Of a DNA stretch of 21,491 nt, positions 21,346 to 21,491 are shown piece after piece (within the stretch, counting starts at the first letter, position 1; each line of letters starts with the position of its first letter). The stretch lies in the IMG/VR virus record IMGVR_UViG_3300009151_000469, positions 1 through 21,491 of that record; one strand, written 5' to 3'. The translations under genes were made by a program, and so were the position numbers. The notes under the pieces are model-generated. The model worked only from the letters and a program-made list of their open reading frames with translations. It was not told the origin of the DNA and did no database searches. This DNA comes from a virus.

Positions 21346-21491
21346 CTAAACACTAGGTTGAGCAAATTGCCCTGTCTCTGCATCGTAAGTCCAATCAATT
21401 CCCGCTGGGTTATCATCAGTGTATTCAATTAACTCTGCGCCCATAACCATAGACGCCTCTTCTTTATTATCAGCAACAATTATATTAGTTA
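21346..21491 (-). CDS. Small G-W-T-Y-type tail-region protein, partial (5' end outside window)
   Basis: A minus-strand frame enters from the right edge and ends at TAG (21346..21348). Its 48 visible codons include T-N-I-I-V-A-D-N-K-E-E-A, then G-A-E-L-I-E-Y-T, D-W-T-Y-D-A-E-T-G-Q-F and a final Q-P-S-V. The V-A-D near the start and W-T-Y-D-x-x-T-G-x-F-x-x-P near the end match the pattern of the 83-residue protein at 292..543, so both belong to the same broad class of small phage proteins found beside tail genes. It implies that structural genes continue to the right. Function unknown. Confidence 0.72.
   Translation of the reverse strand, partial: TNIIVADNKEEASMVMGAELIEYTDDNPAGIDWTYDAETGQFAQPSV

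Overview
The window is a stretch of a tailed-phage (or prophage) genome. Its base composition is moderate, with AT-rich intergenic DNA. It shows no rRNA, tRNA, CRISPR or transposase that I can recognise. Several proteins resemble families I know from actinobacteriophages: a mycobacteriophage-style minor-tail N-terminal domain, a metallophosphoesterase preceded by a small R-H-R-R-G-x-C protein, a DUF6378-like protein, and a prim-pol/D5/SF3 replication protein. Other proteins resemble structural proteins of aquatic T4-like phages: the 1205-residue protein, the 101- and 112-residue proteins, and the small G-W-T-Y proteins. An aquatic actinobacterial host is therefore a reasonable inference, but it is not proven.

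Left arm (1 to about 16253, all minus strand, read right to left). The order of transcription is: a one-pass membrane protein with a coiled coil (holin or spanin candidate); a putative terminator; a 92-residue small protein; a metallophosphoesterase; a DUF6378-like protein; and then a long run of tail and adhesin genes. That run holds a giant collagen-like minor tail protein (1544 aa), a short protein with an Mtd-like N-terminus and a collagen stalk (135 aa), a large modular structural protein (1205 aa), an 11-residue-repeat protein (112 aa), a small beta protein (101 aa), a glycine-rich adhesin with nested beta modules (1245 aa), a small G-W-T-Y family protein (83 aa) and the start of one more protein. 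Spacing is tight. Two junctions share one base (TAATG), which suggests translational coupling.

Middle (16254 to 20424, plus strand). A divergent control region holds a TATAGT -10 candidate between two TTGTTACAAAT repeats, plus a hairpin whose left arm could also pair with the downstream ribosome site. It precedes an operon of a small HTH protein, an 871-residue prim-pol/SF3 helicase, an 82-residue unknown, a DUF4406 protein and a lysine-tailed unknown that starts at TTG. The operon ends at a strong hairpin terminator.

Right end (20417 to 21491, minus strand). A 219-residue serine recombinase reads convergently into that terminator. Its leader carries three TGTACA palindromes. Beyond it lies the C-terminal part of a second small G-W-T-Y protein, so structural-type genes appear on both sides of the replication operon.

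The most distinctive content is the host-contact machinery. Two successive genes encode collagen stalks, a nearby gene encodes a polyglycine-type domain opened up by beta-sandwich modules, and short repeat modules are shared between proteins. No intergenic gap exceeds 300 bases. The gaps of about 230 to 270 bases are described as regulatory regions.
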